A DNA stretch of 64,000 bases, taken from NCBI GenBank assembly GCA_049334165.1, contig JBEGHD010000001.1; one strand, given 5' to 3'. Both the position numbers and the translations under genes were made by a program. Each line of letters opens with the position of its first letter. Positions within the stretch are counted from its first letter, which is position 1. Below are positions 33,030 through 41,149 of the stretch, piece after piece. A model generated the notes under the pieces. That model was not told where the DNA came from and ran no database searches. It saw nothing but the letters and a program-made list of their open reading frames with translations. The stretch is from JBEGHD01 sp049334165 (lineage in GTDB: Bacteria; Bacteroidota; Bacteroidia; Flavobacteriales_D; Sanyastnellaceae).

Positions 33030-33258
33030 AAAGAAAAACCCGGCAGCTTATCACAAGCGGCCGGGCTCTGAATCCTTTAATTCAGTGAAAGATATTCTGT
33101 CACCTACTTATTGGTGTCTATCTACTTAATCATTTGACTGATCTAGAAAGACAGACACCTACTAAAGGACAAGGTATAGGCCGAAGCCTTACATCTCACC
33201 TCTAGTTTTGGTGATTCCTGAATTTTCTTTTTGAGTTAGAGAAACCATGTGTTTCTCT
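33030..33258 (+). repeat. Short direct repeat copy 2 and hairpin-rich intergenic DNA
   Basis: Copy 2 of the 29-bp repeat (33030-33058) overlaps a CCCGGC/GCCGGG stem (33039-33065). Further inverted repeats follow: GGTGTCT/AGACACC (33113-33119, 33153-33159), TCACC/GGTGA (33196-33214) and a perfect AGAGAAAC/GTTTCTCT (33238-33258). No ORF is credible in 33026-33558, and the rest of that stretch shows nothing recognisable. It might hold a structured RNA. Confidence 0.45.
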
Positions 33259-33558
33259 GAAGGATTACTACAATTTGACATTACACACCTCCTTTCTTTA
33301 ATTCGACATTGCCGAACTGAGCATCGAACAACTTACGACCTCCTTTGAACGACAGGAACAGCACTCTGCTATCCGACCTAAAGGAACAAAAAAGTGTGGG
33401 CTTTATTTCACTTTCAAAATTTAAATTTATCCATACTCTTGTCTTGAAAATTTCCACATCACATTCCCGTTGATACATAACCAATTAACACTGAGCTGTT
33501 CGCACTGGCCAGTTAGTTGAGTTAATTGAATTGCCATTATCCCAATTTTTGCATCTTG

Positions 33559-36285
33559 GTGAAAAGACTGAAAAAAATCCTCAAGCGTGTGTTTATCTTC
33601 CTCGTGGTGCTGGCAGTGCTGGCCGGAGTTGGAGGCTTTCTGGTTGTGCATTTCTACGAAGATGAGGTGAAGGCTTTTGCCCTCGAAAAGATCAACGAAA
33701 GCCTAAAAACGCAGGCAGATGTGGAAGAGGTTGATCTCACTGTCTTCCGTCAATTTCCCAATGCTTCTTTGGCATTTTCAAACGTGCTGATCCGGGAGAC
33801 TTTTCCCGAAGCCGACACGCTGATGCACGCAGAAAAAGTGTACCTCGAATTCAGCCTGTGGGACCTGATCCGCAAAAACTACGTGGTAAAAGAAGTCGAC
33901 ATCAACCAGGCTGTGCTTCGACTGAAGCGAAACAAAGCAGGCGAAGACAACTACCACTTTTGGAAACCCTCGGAAGGTGATGGCGGAAACTTCGCTTTCG
34001 AACTTCGCAAGGTGGGTTTGAAAAATACCAACGTCTTTTACGGTGATCAGTCGGCCGATTTTACGCTCGACATTGACGCCAACAAGCTGGCACTTTCAGG
34101 AAACTTCGAGCAAAAGATTTTTGACCTTTCGGGAGATGCTAACCTCTTCGCCACTCAGCTTCAGGTGGGCACGACCAATTACCTGTCGGAGAAAAATGTG
34201 GATGGTGACTTCGAACTTTCGATAGACACGGAGAAAAATGCCTACCTGATAAAATCGGCTGCCCTGGAAGTGGAGGGCGTTCCTTTCACAGCATCGGGAG
34301 GTTTCGAGCAAAAGGCCAATCTCGTTTATTGCGACCTCAGCATCGATGCCCCTTCGGTGAATTTGCCAACGCTCATTTCAGCATTGCCTAAGTCGTATCA
34401 CGAGGCGCTCACCGACTATGAGGTAGACGGTTACGCAGACATCAAAGGAAAGATCTTCGGCATGGCGGGAAGTGGGGCCGAACCACAAATAAAGGCAGAC
34501 TTCACTGTTAGAAATGGAGACTTCCACCAACTTTCAACAGGAATCGCCATCAGCGACATCAACGGATCGGGGAGTTTTCAGAAAGATCCCGGAGAACCGG
34601 AAGTGCTCAGGGTGAATGAAGGATCGGCTAACTTCGAGGGTGGTGAGTTCACTTTTTCCGGAGCTATGGAAGATCTCGACCAGCCGTGGATGAACGTGCA
34701 GGTTGCCGGAGAATTCGACCTCGACAATCTCCGCCAGTTTGCCAAAATTGAAAGTCTCGAGGTTTTAAGTGGCGACTGCGAAGTCAACGCGAGTTTTAAA
34801 GGGAAAATCCATGACTGGAAAAACATCACCAAAGCCGACCTCAACACTGCTGAGACGAGTGGGAAAATCACCGTTGCGGATGGCGAACTTCAGTGGCGCG
34901 GGAGTCCGCACCTTGCGGAAAACATAAATGGAACCATTCTGCTCGATGACAACGATGCGGCTATTCGCAGTTTCGAAGCTTACATCGGTGAGTCGGATCT
35001 GAAGCTCGAAGGGTTCTTCAGAAACTTCATGCCTTTTCTCCTGGTCGAAGGAGAGGCGATTACGATCGAAGCGAATCTTTTGTCGGAAAACCTCAACTGG
35101 GACGAGCTCCTGGCCAACACCAACGCCAATGAGCCGAGCGATGATCCTTACAAACTTTCTTTTCCCAAAACGCTGAATTTCAACATCGACTTCAATGTAA
35201 GTCACCTGCAATTCAGAAAATTTGAAGCGTCTGAAATCTACGGTGATGCCAGGCTGAAAAACCAGGTGCTCACCATCGATCCGATTCACCTCAAAACTTC
35301 CGAAGGTTCTTTTGACGCAACGCTCACGGCAAACGGAAAAACCAACAACCTTTTCGTTGTCAACTGCTCTGCTCACCTGGAACGGATGGATGTGAAAAAG
35401 CTGTTTTACTCCTTCGAAAACTTCGGTCAGGATTTTATTCGAGACGACCACCTGAAAGGGACAGCCACGGCTGATGTAACTTTCAGATCGCAGCTCAACA
35501 GTGCTCTGCAGTTTGACGATGACAAAATCTACAGCCTGATCGACATCAAGCTCGAGAATGGTGAGCTGGTGAATCTTCGCTCGATGGAAAACATCAGCGA
35601 TTACCTACGCCACAAGCGTTTGCTGGCGAGTTTTATCGATGTCGACAAGCTGGACAACAACTTGAGGCACATCCGTTTTTCTACTTTGGAAAATCAGATC
35701 GAGATCAAAAACCAAAAGATTTTTATTCCTGCCATGGATATCGAATCTTCAGCCATGGATCTAAGCGTGAACGGTACTCACTCTTTTCAAAATGCCATCG
35801 ACTACTCGTTGAAATTCAACCTCCGACAGGTACTTGCCAAAAGCAATCGCGAGTCGGAATTCGGTCCCGTTGCCGATGATGGGCTCGGCACCAACTTTTT
35901 CCTTTCGATGACCGGAACCACCGAGAATCCCGAGTTTGGCTACGATCAGGTGGCAGCTCGTGAAAACCGCAGAGAGCAGTTTCAGCAGGAGAAAGAAAAC
36001 TTCAAAAACATGCTGAAGGAAGAATTTGGCAGAAACAAGAATACTGGAGACGAAGAAGTGGGTAACCCTAACTCAACGAGTGAAGATCCTGGGGTTTCCG
36101 TGAATGTGGAATGGGGCGGTGAAACGAAAGCTGACGAAACGAAAAAGGACGACTCTGAGCCAAAAACCGAAGAAGAAAAAAAGAAGCAGAGCTGGCGCGA
36201 TAAGTTTAAACTGAACGACAAGAAAGAAGAGAAAAAGGACGATAAACCGAAGCCTCCGCCAAAAGAAGAGGATGACGATTTTTAA
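33559..36285 (+). CDS. Large AsmA-like membrane-anchored protein
   Basis: 908-residue protein of the AsmA/TamB-like group, thought to bridge inner and outer membranes and move lipids. A basic N-terminus and one transmembrane anchor (KRLKKILKRVFIFLVVLAVL) are followed by the AsmA-like start (EKINESLKTQADVEEVDLTVFRQFPNASLAFSNVLIRE). A long beta-rich body includes repeated LNGSGSFQKD- and TLDGxGEFTFSG-like segments (about 340-780). The last 110 residues are a very charged tail (KTEEEKKKQSWRDKF, KPKPPPKEEDDDF). The GTG at 33559 is chosen because it directly precedes the anchor; a TTG codon lies just upstream. Confidence 0.85.
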   Translation: MKRLKKILKRVFIFLVVLAVLAGVGGFLVVHFYEDEVKAFALEKINESLKTQADVEEVDLTVFRQFPNASLAFSNVLIRETFPEADTLMHAEKVYLEFSLWDLIRKNYVVKEVDINQAVLRLKRNKAGEDNYHFWKPSEGDGGNFAFELRKVGLKNTNVFYGDQSADFTLDIDANKLALSGNFEQKIFDLSGDANLFATQLQVGTTNYLSEKNVDGDFELSIDTEKNAYLIKSAALEVEGVPFTASGGFEQKANLVYCDLSIDAPSVNLPTLISALPKSYHEALTDYEVDGYADIKGKIFGMAGSGAEPQIKADFTVRNGDFHQLSTGIAISDINGSGSFQKDPGEPEVLRVNEGSANFEGGEFTFSGAMEDLDQPWMNVQVAGEFDLDNLRQFAKIESLEVLSGDCEVNASFKGKIHDWKNITKADLNTAETSGKITVADGELQWRGSPHLAENINGTILLDDNDAAIRSFEAYIGESDLKLEGFFRNFMPFLLVEGEAITIEANLLSENLNWDELLANTNANEPSDDPYKLSFPKTLNFNIDFNVSHLQFRKFEASEIYGDARLKNQVLTIDPIHLKTSEGSFDATLTANGKTNNLFVVNCSAHLERMDVKKLFYSFENFGQDFIRDDHLKGTATADVTFRSQLNSALQFDDDKIYSLIDIKLENGELVNLRSMENISDYLRHKRLLASFIDVDKLDNNLRHIRFSTLENQIEIKNQKIFIPAMDIESSAMDLSVNGTHSFQNAIDYSLKFNLRQVLAKSNRESEFGPVADDGLGTNFFLSMTGTTENPEFGYDQVAARENRREQFQQEKENFKNMLKEEFGRNKNTGDEEVGNPNSTSEDPGVSVNVEWGGETKADETKKDDSEPKTEEEKKKQSWRDKFKLNDKKEEKKDDKPKPPPKEEDDDF

Positions 36286-36984
36286 GAGCGTTGCCCGCCA
36301 AAACTCGAAACTTTCAGCTACGGAAAATGTCTCGCAAAACCTACGCAAAGCTTCGGTCTTCAAAGAAAGACGCACTTGTCCTCCGAAGCCATTGGGCGAA
36401 GGAGGATAAGTCGCAAAGCTTGCAGCCAAGGGTTAAATTATCAATGGGTGAATTATGAACTTTCAATGGCATGCAGCTACGGTAAATAAAACACAGTAGG
36501 CACAATAGGAAGAAACAGGCACATAGGATATTGCGCTGAAAATTTCTATGTGACTTCGAATGAAAGTGATTGAATTTTGGATCGGACTCAAGTTAAGTGT
36601 GCTTGTGAAAAGTAGAAGAAATTCTACTGTGCCTATTGTGGTTTAACCATCATGAAACGAGGCTTTTCGCAATGCCCAAAAGCTACTAGCTACTCAGCTA
36701 CGGAAACAGACTGGCAAAGACGAAAAAGGCGCAAAGCTTGCAGCTACGGATTAAACATTAAGAAATTAAGGGTTTTCATTAAGTGGTAATAAGCAGATCT
36801 TAATGTCACTTCACTTCTTAATGACCCTTCATGTTTCCATTTCCCGCTGTTGTAAAGTTTCGAAGGTCATTCTTCTTCCTAGCCCGGTCCTTTCGATACA
36901 ATCCCGACTCTTCAAGTGCGGGATCACTCAAGGACCTCCAATCAGGTAAATTCGTAATTGCTCATTCGTAAATCGTAATTCAGC
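36286..36984. repeat. Repeat-rich intergenic region
   Basis: About 700 bp without a credible gene. CAGCTACGG occurs at 36315, 36474, 36695 and 36741 (and again at 38466). GCAAAGCTTGCAGC occurs at 36412 and 36731. CACAGTAGG-CACAATAGG (36492-36509) is partly inverted at 36624-36640. AGTAGAA/TTCTACT (36611-36628) is a perfect hairpin. A module at 36763-36856 (TTAAGGGTTTTCATTAAG ... CTTAATGACCC ... CATGTTTCCATTTCC) recurs at 38513-38602. It is the densest non-coding repeat zone of the window. Confidence 0.7.
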
Positions 36985-38034
36985 TTATTGTTCCATTGAT
37001 CGTAGCTTGCGGTTCCAGCGGGAGGATTTTAGTTCGCGGACGATAATCGGGTTAAGAACATCAACCAGTGGCGATCCTTTCGGGAAACTCAGGCTGTAGT
37101 AATCCGTCTTGAGGTTCTCAGAGACAATGATTAAATCCCCAAAGTCTCCTTCGTTCATAAAGTGGCGCAAGATGGGACGATCGTAGACGAACACATCAAG
37201 CTCACCATTTTCAAGTGCATTCAGGCCGTTTTCTACGGATGAGTAGTTTGCACTTTCCACATCAAAGATGCCCAGATACTCTGCGCTGCTAGACCCGCCA
37301 ATCGTGCCCACGTTGAACTTTCTCAAGTCTTCTACATTCTCGATGTTGCTTTCCAGAGAGGAAACGGTAAGTGCCGAAGCAATGCTTGCCGTGAGACCGG
37401 AAATCATGAGTATGGCAGCAAACATCCAGATGAAGCCAACTGTCCGGCCGCCCTTGCTTACCGGGGCTTTGTCACCGTAGCCGACTGTTGTCATTGTCAC
37501 TGCGCTCCACCAGAATCCGTCTCCAATTCCTTTCCAGCCTTTACCAAATTGATCTGGATTTGCTCTTCTTTCGAAAATCCAAATAAGAAACCCGAAGATG
37601 AAAATCACGACAAGCAAAACCGCCACTGCGGAGAAAAACTGCTTACTGAAAAGGTTGTCGAAAAAGGAAAGCCACTTGTTACCGGTCTTTCGCACCATGG
37701 CCGTGCCGGAGATGAAATAAGGCTGAGAAAAATCGATGGCTTGCATACGCTGGTCGGTGACTGTCACCGGGTTGATGCTCAGGTCGACCTCGTTATTTTC
37801 TATCGCTCCGATTAAATCGTTGAGAGATTCGTAGCGCCTGTACTCTACCGAAACTCCCAGGTTGTCGTCTACCAAATCCCAGAAATCGATGCTGAGGCCT
37901 GTAGCATCACCGCTGGCGTTGAACTGCACAAAAGGTGGAGCTTCCTTAACTCCTATGGTGAGGGTGCTGTCCTGAGAAAAAGTGAAGCTGCAGGCAAAGA
38001 GAAAGAGTAAGCTGACGGAAAGAAATCTTTTCAT
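36985..38034 (-). CDS. Prokaryotic glutamate-receptor-type K+ channel
   Basis: 349-residue ligand-gated channel in the GluR0 arrangement S1-M1-pore-M2-S2. Signal peptide to about residue 20. The periplasmic binding-protein lobe S1 (22-125) has TVTDQRMQAIDFSQPYF, whose Arg96 matches the residue that binds the ligand alpha-carboxyl in ionotropic glutamate receptors. M1 is at 133-154, the pore helix plus filter MTTVGYGD at 181-188, and M2 at 199-222. S2 (225-349) has VGTIGGSSSAEYLG and the acidic FVYDRP. The TVGYGD filter predicts K+ selectivity. An amino-acid ligand is likely. ATG 38034 begins the signal peptide. It is divergent from the HigA gene. Confidence 0.88.
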   Translation of the reverse strand: MKRFLSVSLLFLFACSFTFSQDSTLTIGVKEAPPFVQFNASGDATGLSIDFWDLVDDNLGVSVEYRRYESLNDLIGAIENNEVDLSINPVTVTDQRMQAIDFSQPYFISGTAMVRKTGNKWLSFFDNLFSKQFFSAVAVLLVVIFIFGFLIWIFERRANPDQFGKGWKGIGDGFWWSAVTMTTVGYGDKAPVSKGGRTVGFIWMFAAILMISGLTASIASALTVSSLESNIENVEDLRKFNVGTIGGSSSAEYLGIFDVESANYSSVENGLNALENGELDVFVYDRPILRHFMNEGDFGDLIIVSENLKTDYYSLSFPKGSPLVDVLNPIIVRELKSSRWNRKLRSMEQ

Positions 38035-38116
38035 GGTCGTGGGTTTTGGATTAACAAGTTTAGGAAAATGCATGGGAAATGGAAATTGCTACCTAATGCT
38101 TACCTTAGATTCACTC

Positions 38117-38416
38117 ATGAAAAAATTAAGAAACATACACCCGGGAGAAGTTCTGAAAGAAGAGTTTTTAGAACCACTTGATATTTCTGCGTACAGGCTT
38201 TCAAAAGAGACTTTTATACCGCAAACCAGAATCAGTCAAATCGTCAAAGGACACAGGAGAATCACAGCAGATACAGCTTTGCGACTGGCCAGGTTTTTTG
38301 GAACCACGCCAAAGTTTTGGTTAAACCTACAAGATGATTATGATTTGGAAGAGGAGCGATCAAAGAAGAAGAAGGAGCTCGATAAAATCGACCCTATCGA
38401 AAACAGCGCTGCTTGA
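38117..38416 (+). CDS. HigA-family antitoxin without adjacent toxin
   Basis: 99-residue helix-turn-helix protein of the HigA/VapI addiction-module antidote family. KKLRNIHPGEVLKEEFLEPLDISAYRLSKE is the family N-terminus, followed by the DNA-binding helices IPQTRISQIVKGHRRITADTALRLARFFGTTPKFWLNLQ. The C-terminus is charged (DLEEERSKKKKELDKIDP). In most pairs higB lies just upstream, but here only 82 bp separate it from the divergent channel gene, too short for a toxin, and none follows. An orphan transcriptional regulator or an antitoxin for a distant toxin is likely. ATG 38117 is favoured over the longer upstream frame, which lacks family likeness. Confidence 0.85.
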   Translation: MKKLRNIHPGEVLKEEFLEPLDISAYRLSKETFIPQTRISQIVKGHRRITADTALRLARFFGTTPKFWLNLQDDYDLEEERSKKKKELDKIDPIENSAA

Positions 38417-38455
38417 GTTTGTTAGAGTGATATTGTAGTTGTTGGAGGTGAACTC

Positions 38456-38658
38456 TCCATACTTTCAGCTACGGATATAAACATACTGAAACGAGTTCAG
38501 CACAGGTTGAAGGAATTAAGGGGTTCATTAAGTTAGTTAAGACGACCTTAATGACCCTTAACTGCTTAATTTTCTTAATGTTTCCATTTCCGAGGTTGCA
38601 AAACCACGATATGCAGCTACCAACAATTCGTAATTCTCCGCTCGTAATTCGTAATTGA
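38456..38658. repeat. Second copy of the 3'-flanking repeat module
   Basis: CAGCTACGG (38466) is followed by AATTAAGGGGTTCATTAAG (38514-38532), CTTAATGACCCTTAA (38547-38561), CTTAATGTTTCCATTTCC (38574-38591) and TCGTAATT repeats (38629-38655). The order is the same as at 36741-36980. Left and right arms can pair as an imperfect hairpin. Like copy 1, it abuts the 3' end of a minus-strand gene. Confidence 0.6.
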
Positions 38659-39657
38659 TTATCTCATTTCCGCCACAACTCTACCCACTGTTTCTCCTTT
38701 TAGGATTTTGTCCATCCAGCCAGGAATTTCTTCGAGAGTGGTGATGGTCTTCAGTTTGTCGAGGTGATCTACTTTCCATTCGTTGGCCAGTCGGTCCCAG
38801 ATGAGTTGGCGGATTGCCATTGGTGTTTCTGCTGAGTCTACACCAAGCAAGTTCACTCCATTGAGGATGAATGGATAGACGGTCGTTTCGAGTTTTGGTG
38901 AAGCCACAAGCCCGCAGGTAGCAATGTTTCCGTTTCTATCGCAGGCCTTGAGCAAAGTCGCCAGGGTGTTTCCACCGACTGTGTCGATACCTCCTGCCCA
39001 CTTCGGTTTTATCAGCGGTCTGCCGGAATCGTCATCGGTTTCTTCTCTACCCACACAGCGTTTTGCTCCAATGGATTTTAAAAACTCGTACTGGTCTTTT
39101 TTACCGGATGAGGCAATCACCTCAAAACCGGCTTTTGCCAAAATCGAAACTGCCATCGAACCCACTCCACCGGAAGCTCCGGTGACCACCACTTCGCCCA
39201 TTTCAGGAAGTTGGCCCGACTGCTGCATTTTGTACAGTGCCAGTCCGGCTGTGTAGGCCGCAGTTCCCATCACCATGCTTTCTTCCAGTGTCATTGCAGG
39301 TGGCAATTTCACTACCCATGCTGCCGGCACCCGGATGTACTCCGCAAATCCGCCATGGGTATTCATTCCCAAATCATAAGAAGTACAGATGACTTCTTCT
39401 CCTTCTTTAAAATTTCCACTGGCATCGTGTTCCACAGCTCCGCAGGCATCCACTCCAGGAGTGTGAGGAAATTTCCTCGTGACACCCTTGTGGCCGGAAG
39501 CTGACAGTGCGTCTTTGTAGTTGAGCCCTGCGTATTTCACGCGAATCAAAACTTCGTGATCGGGCAGATCGCTGATTTTCTTGTTTGCGATTGATCTGGA
39601 AAAAGAGCCGTCCCGGTTTTCTTTAACTACCAGCGCTTTGAAGGTTTTGTCGGACAT
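38659..39657 (-). CDS. YhdH/AcuI-family NADPH-dependent oxidoreductase
   Basis: 332-residue zinc-free medium-chain dehydrogenase/reductase of the YhdH/YhfP group, whose studied members (AcuI) reduce acryloyl-CoA to propionyl-CoA. VKYAGLNYKDALSASGHKGVTRKFPHTPGVDACG is the family N-terminus. The Rossmann nucleotide loop is VVTGASGGVGSMAV near residue 155. VGREETDDDSGRPLIKPKWAGGIDTVGG and the end GRVVAEM also match. ATG at 39657 is chosen; the ORF is open for 20 further codons with no family likeness. The true substrate cannot be fixed from sequence. Confidence 0.9.
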   Translation of the reverse strand: MSDKTFKALVVKENRDGSFSRSIANKKISDLPDHEVLIRVKYAGLNYKDALSASGHKGVTRKFPHTPGVDACGAVEHDASGNFKEGEEVICTSYDLGMNTHGGFAEYIRVPAAWVVKLPPAMTLEESMVMGTAAYTAGLALYKMQQSGQLPEMGEVVVTGASGGVGSMAVSILAKAGFEVIASSGKKDQYEFLKSIGAKRCVGREETDDDSGRPLIKPKWAGGIDTVGGNTLATLLKACDRNGNIATCGLVASPKLETTVYPFILNGVNLLGVDSAETPMAIRQLIWDRLANEWKVDHLDKLKTITTLEEIPGWMDKILKGETVGRVVAEMR

Positions 39658-39698
39658 GTGGGAGTGGTTTTTTGAGCGATGAAGATAAGAAACAACGC

Positions 39699-41147
39699 TT
39701 ACTCCACTTTTACCCACCTCTCTGTTGCTGTTCCCTCAGTCGTGGTCACCTTAACCAGGTAAGTTCCAGGAGGAAGGTGTTCAAGATTCATCTGCTCTTC
39801 ATGCTTACCTAACTTAAAGTGTTTCGATTTCTTTGATAGAACAACTCTACCTTTTAAATCTGTTATTTTCCATTCAACGTTTCCGGCCTTAGCTTGAGAC
39901 CAAGCAAAAGAGAGATTCCCTGAAGAGGGGTTTGGATAAAGTTCGAAACGAATTGGACTCCTCACTTCCTCAGAAACTGAATTGGGAATTGGGGGGAAAT
40001 CTGTTATTAGGTTTTTATTGAGCTTCGCTACTCCTCTTACCGTATCCTGACTCATTCGATAAAACTCTCCACTTAGATACAGAGTATCTTGCATTATTTC
40101 AAAGTCTCGAATTACTGTTGGATGGCCCAGGCCCTGATAAAATCCTGTTTTGCTAAACATCGAATCTGTGTTCACTGCCAACCATGATTCTCCGTCAAAC
40201 CTGGCTACGTGCTCAGCTTCAACATCACCGACCTGAGTAAACCCACCTGCTATGTACAATGCCCCTTCATGTACACGCATGTTTCGAACACTATAGTTAG
40301 GCTGGTTTTCAATAGGCCTCAGAGAATCACCATCAAATGTCAAAATGCTGTAGAGATTGTCACTTCCCGGTAGCTTCAGATTACCTGATAAATACAATTT
40401 ATCATTAAAGACTGCAAGATCTCCAACCCAACTTCCAGGATATTCTTGTAAACCCTGCCCTACTGGACGATAATACTCACCATCGAAGAAGAAAATTTTA
40501 TAGATGTCCTCGCCCAATCCATTAGTGAAAACAGCACCCCCTCCTACAAAAAAATTATCCTGAAAACGTTCAATACATAAAGTGATATCACTATCAGTAG
40601 AATGCTCACTTAAAGAAGCCCAGGACTCTCCATCGTAATATACTGCCAAACCGGTCACTGCATCACCTTGATAAGATATATCACCTACTGCATAAAGTAC
40701 GTCATCCCATTCATAGAACTCCATAATATTTCCAAATGGCCCTCCCGGTATAGTATCCCATTCGGTGCCTGTCCAGATATTCGTATTGTTGGGATATCCT
40801 ATTATATCCACAAACAAGAATGGACCAGAAGCTATCAAATCGCCATTGTAGATCACTGAAGAATATGAAGTTGAATTATCAACTTCCCCTAGCATCTCCC
40901 AGCTTTCACCATCCCATTTTCCCAGTCCTTCTAAAGGATTACAATTTCCATCGTGGTGCATTGTTCCAGTTGCATAAATTTCATTTTCAACTGTATCCAC
41001 ATACAGGTCATATACACTGGTGGTCGGAAAAGAGTCGCAAAACAGTCCCTGATCTAAAGGAAGCCAGTCGGAGGTCTGAGCAAGACTTGATGTAGAAAAC
41101 AGCAAGATGACTATCCAGCAGAAGGTATTTTTAACTGAGTTTGTCAT
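39699..41147 (-). CDS. Secreted propeller-like protein with T9SS type A sorting domain
   Basis: 482-residue secreted protein. The signal peptide ends TSSLAQ. Residues about 25-395 hold recurring units like GKWDGESWEMLG, VYYDGESWASLS, FFFDGEYYRPVGQG and ARFDGESWLAVN, alternating with DDVLYAVGDI / DKLYLSGNL segments. This suggests a beta-propeller with about seven blades. A T9SS sorting domain occupies the last 80 residues (FELYPNPSSGNLSF, ITDLKGRVVL, PPGTYLVKVTTTEG). Function is unknown. It starts only 2 bp after the stop of the upstream 1322-residue cargo gene, so both are probably one operon in an AT-richer stretch. Confidence 0.85.
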   Translation of the reverse strand: MTNSVKNTFCWIVILLFSTSSLAQTSDWLPLDQGLFCDSFPTTSVYDLYVDTVENEIYATGTMHHDGNCNPLEGLGKWDGESWEMLGEVDNSTSYSSVIYNGDLIASGPFLFVDIIGYPNNTNIWTGTEWDTIPGGPFGNIMEFYEWDDVLYAVGDISYQGDAVTGLAVYYDGESWASLSEHSTDSDITLCIERFQDNFFVGGGAVFTNGLGEDIYKIFFFDGEYYRPVGQGLQEYPGSWVGDLAVFNDKLYLSGNLKLPGSDNLYSILTFDGDSLRPIENQPNYSVRNMRVHEGALYIAGGFTQVGDVEAEHVARFDGESWLAVNTDSMFSKTGFYQGLGHPTVIRDFEIMQDTLYLSGEFYRMSQDTVRGVAKLNKNLITDFPPIPNSVSEEVRSPIRFELYPNPSSGNLSFAWSQAKAGNVEWKITDLKGRVVLSKKSKHFKLGKHEEQMNLEHLPPGTYLVKVTTTEGTATERWVKVE

Positions 41148-41149
41148 TG

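Noticed and set aside
34765..35451. 228-residue minus-strand ORF
   Set aside because: Antisense to the AsmA-like gene; composition is that of a shadow frame.
37982..38116. N-terminal extension of the HigA gene
   Set aside because: The open frame reaches into the divergent channel's signal-peptide region, and its residues do not resemble the family; ATG 38117 fits.
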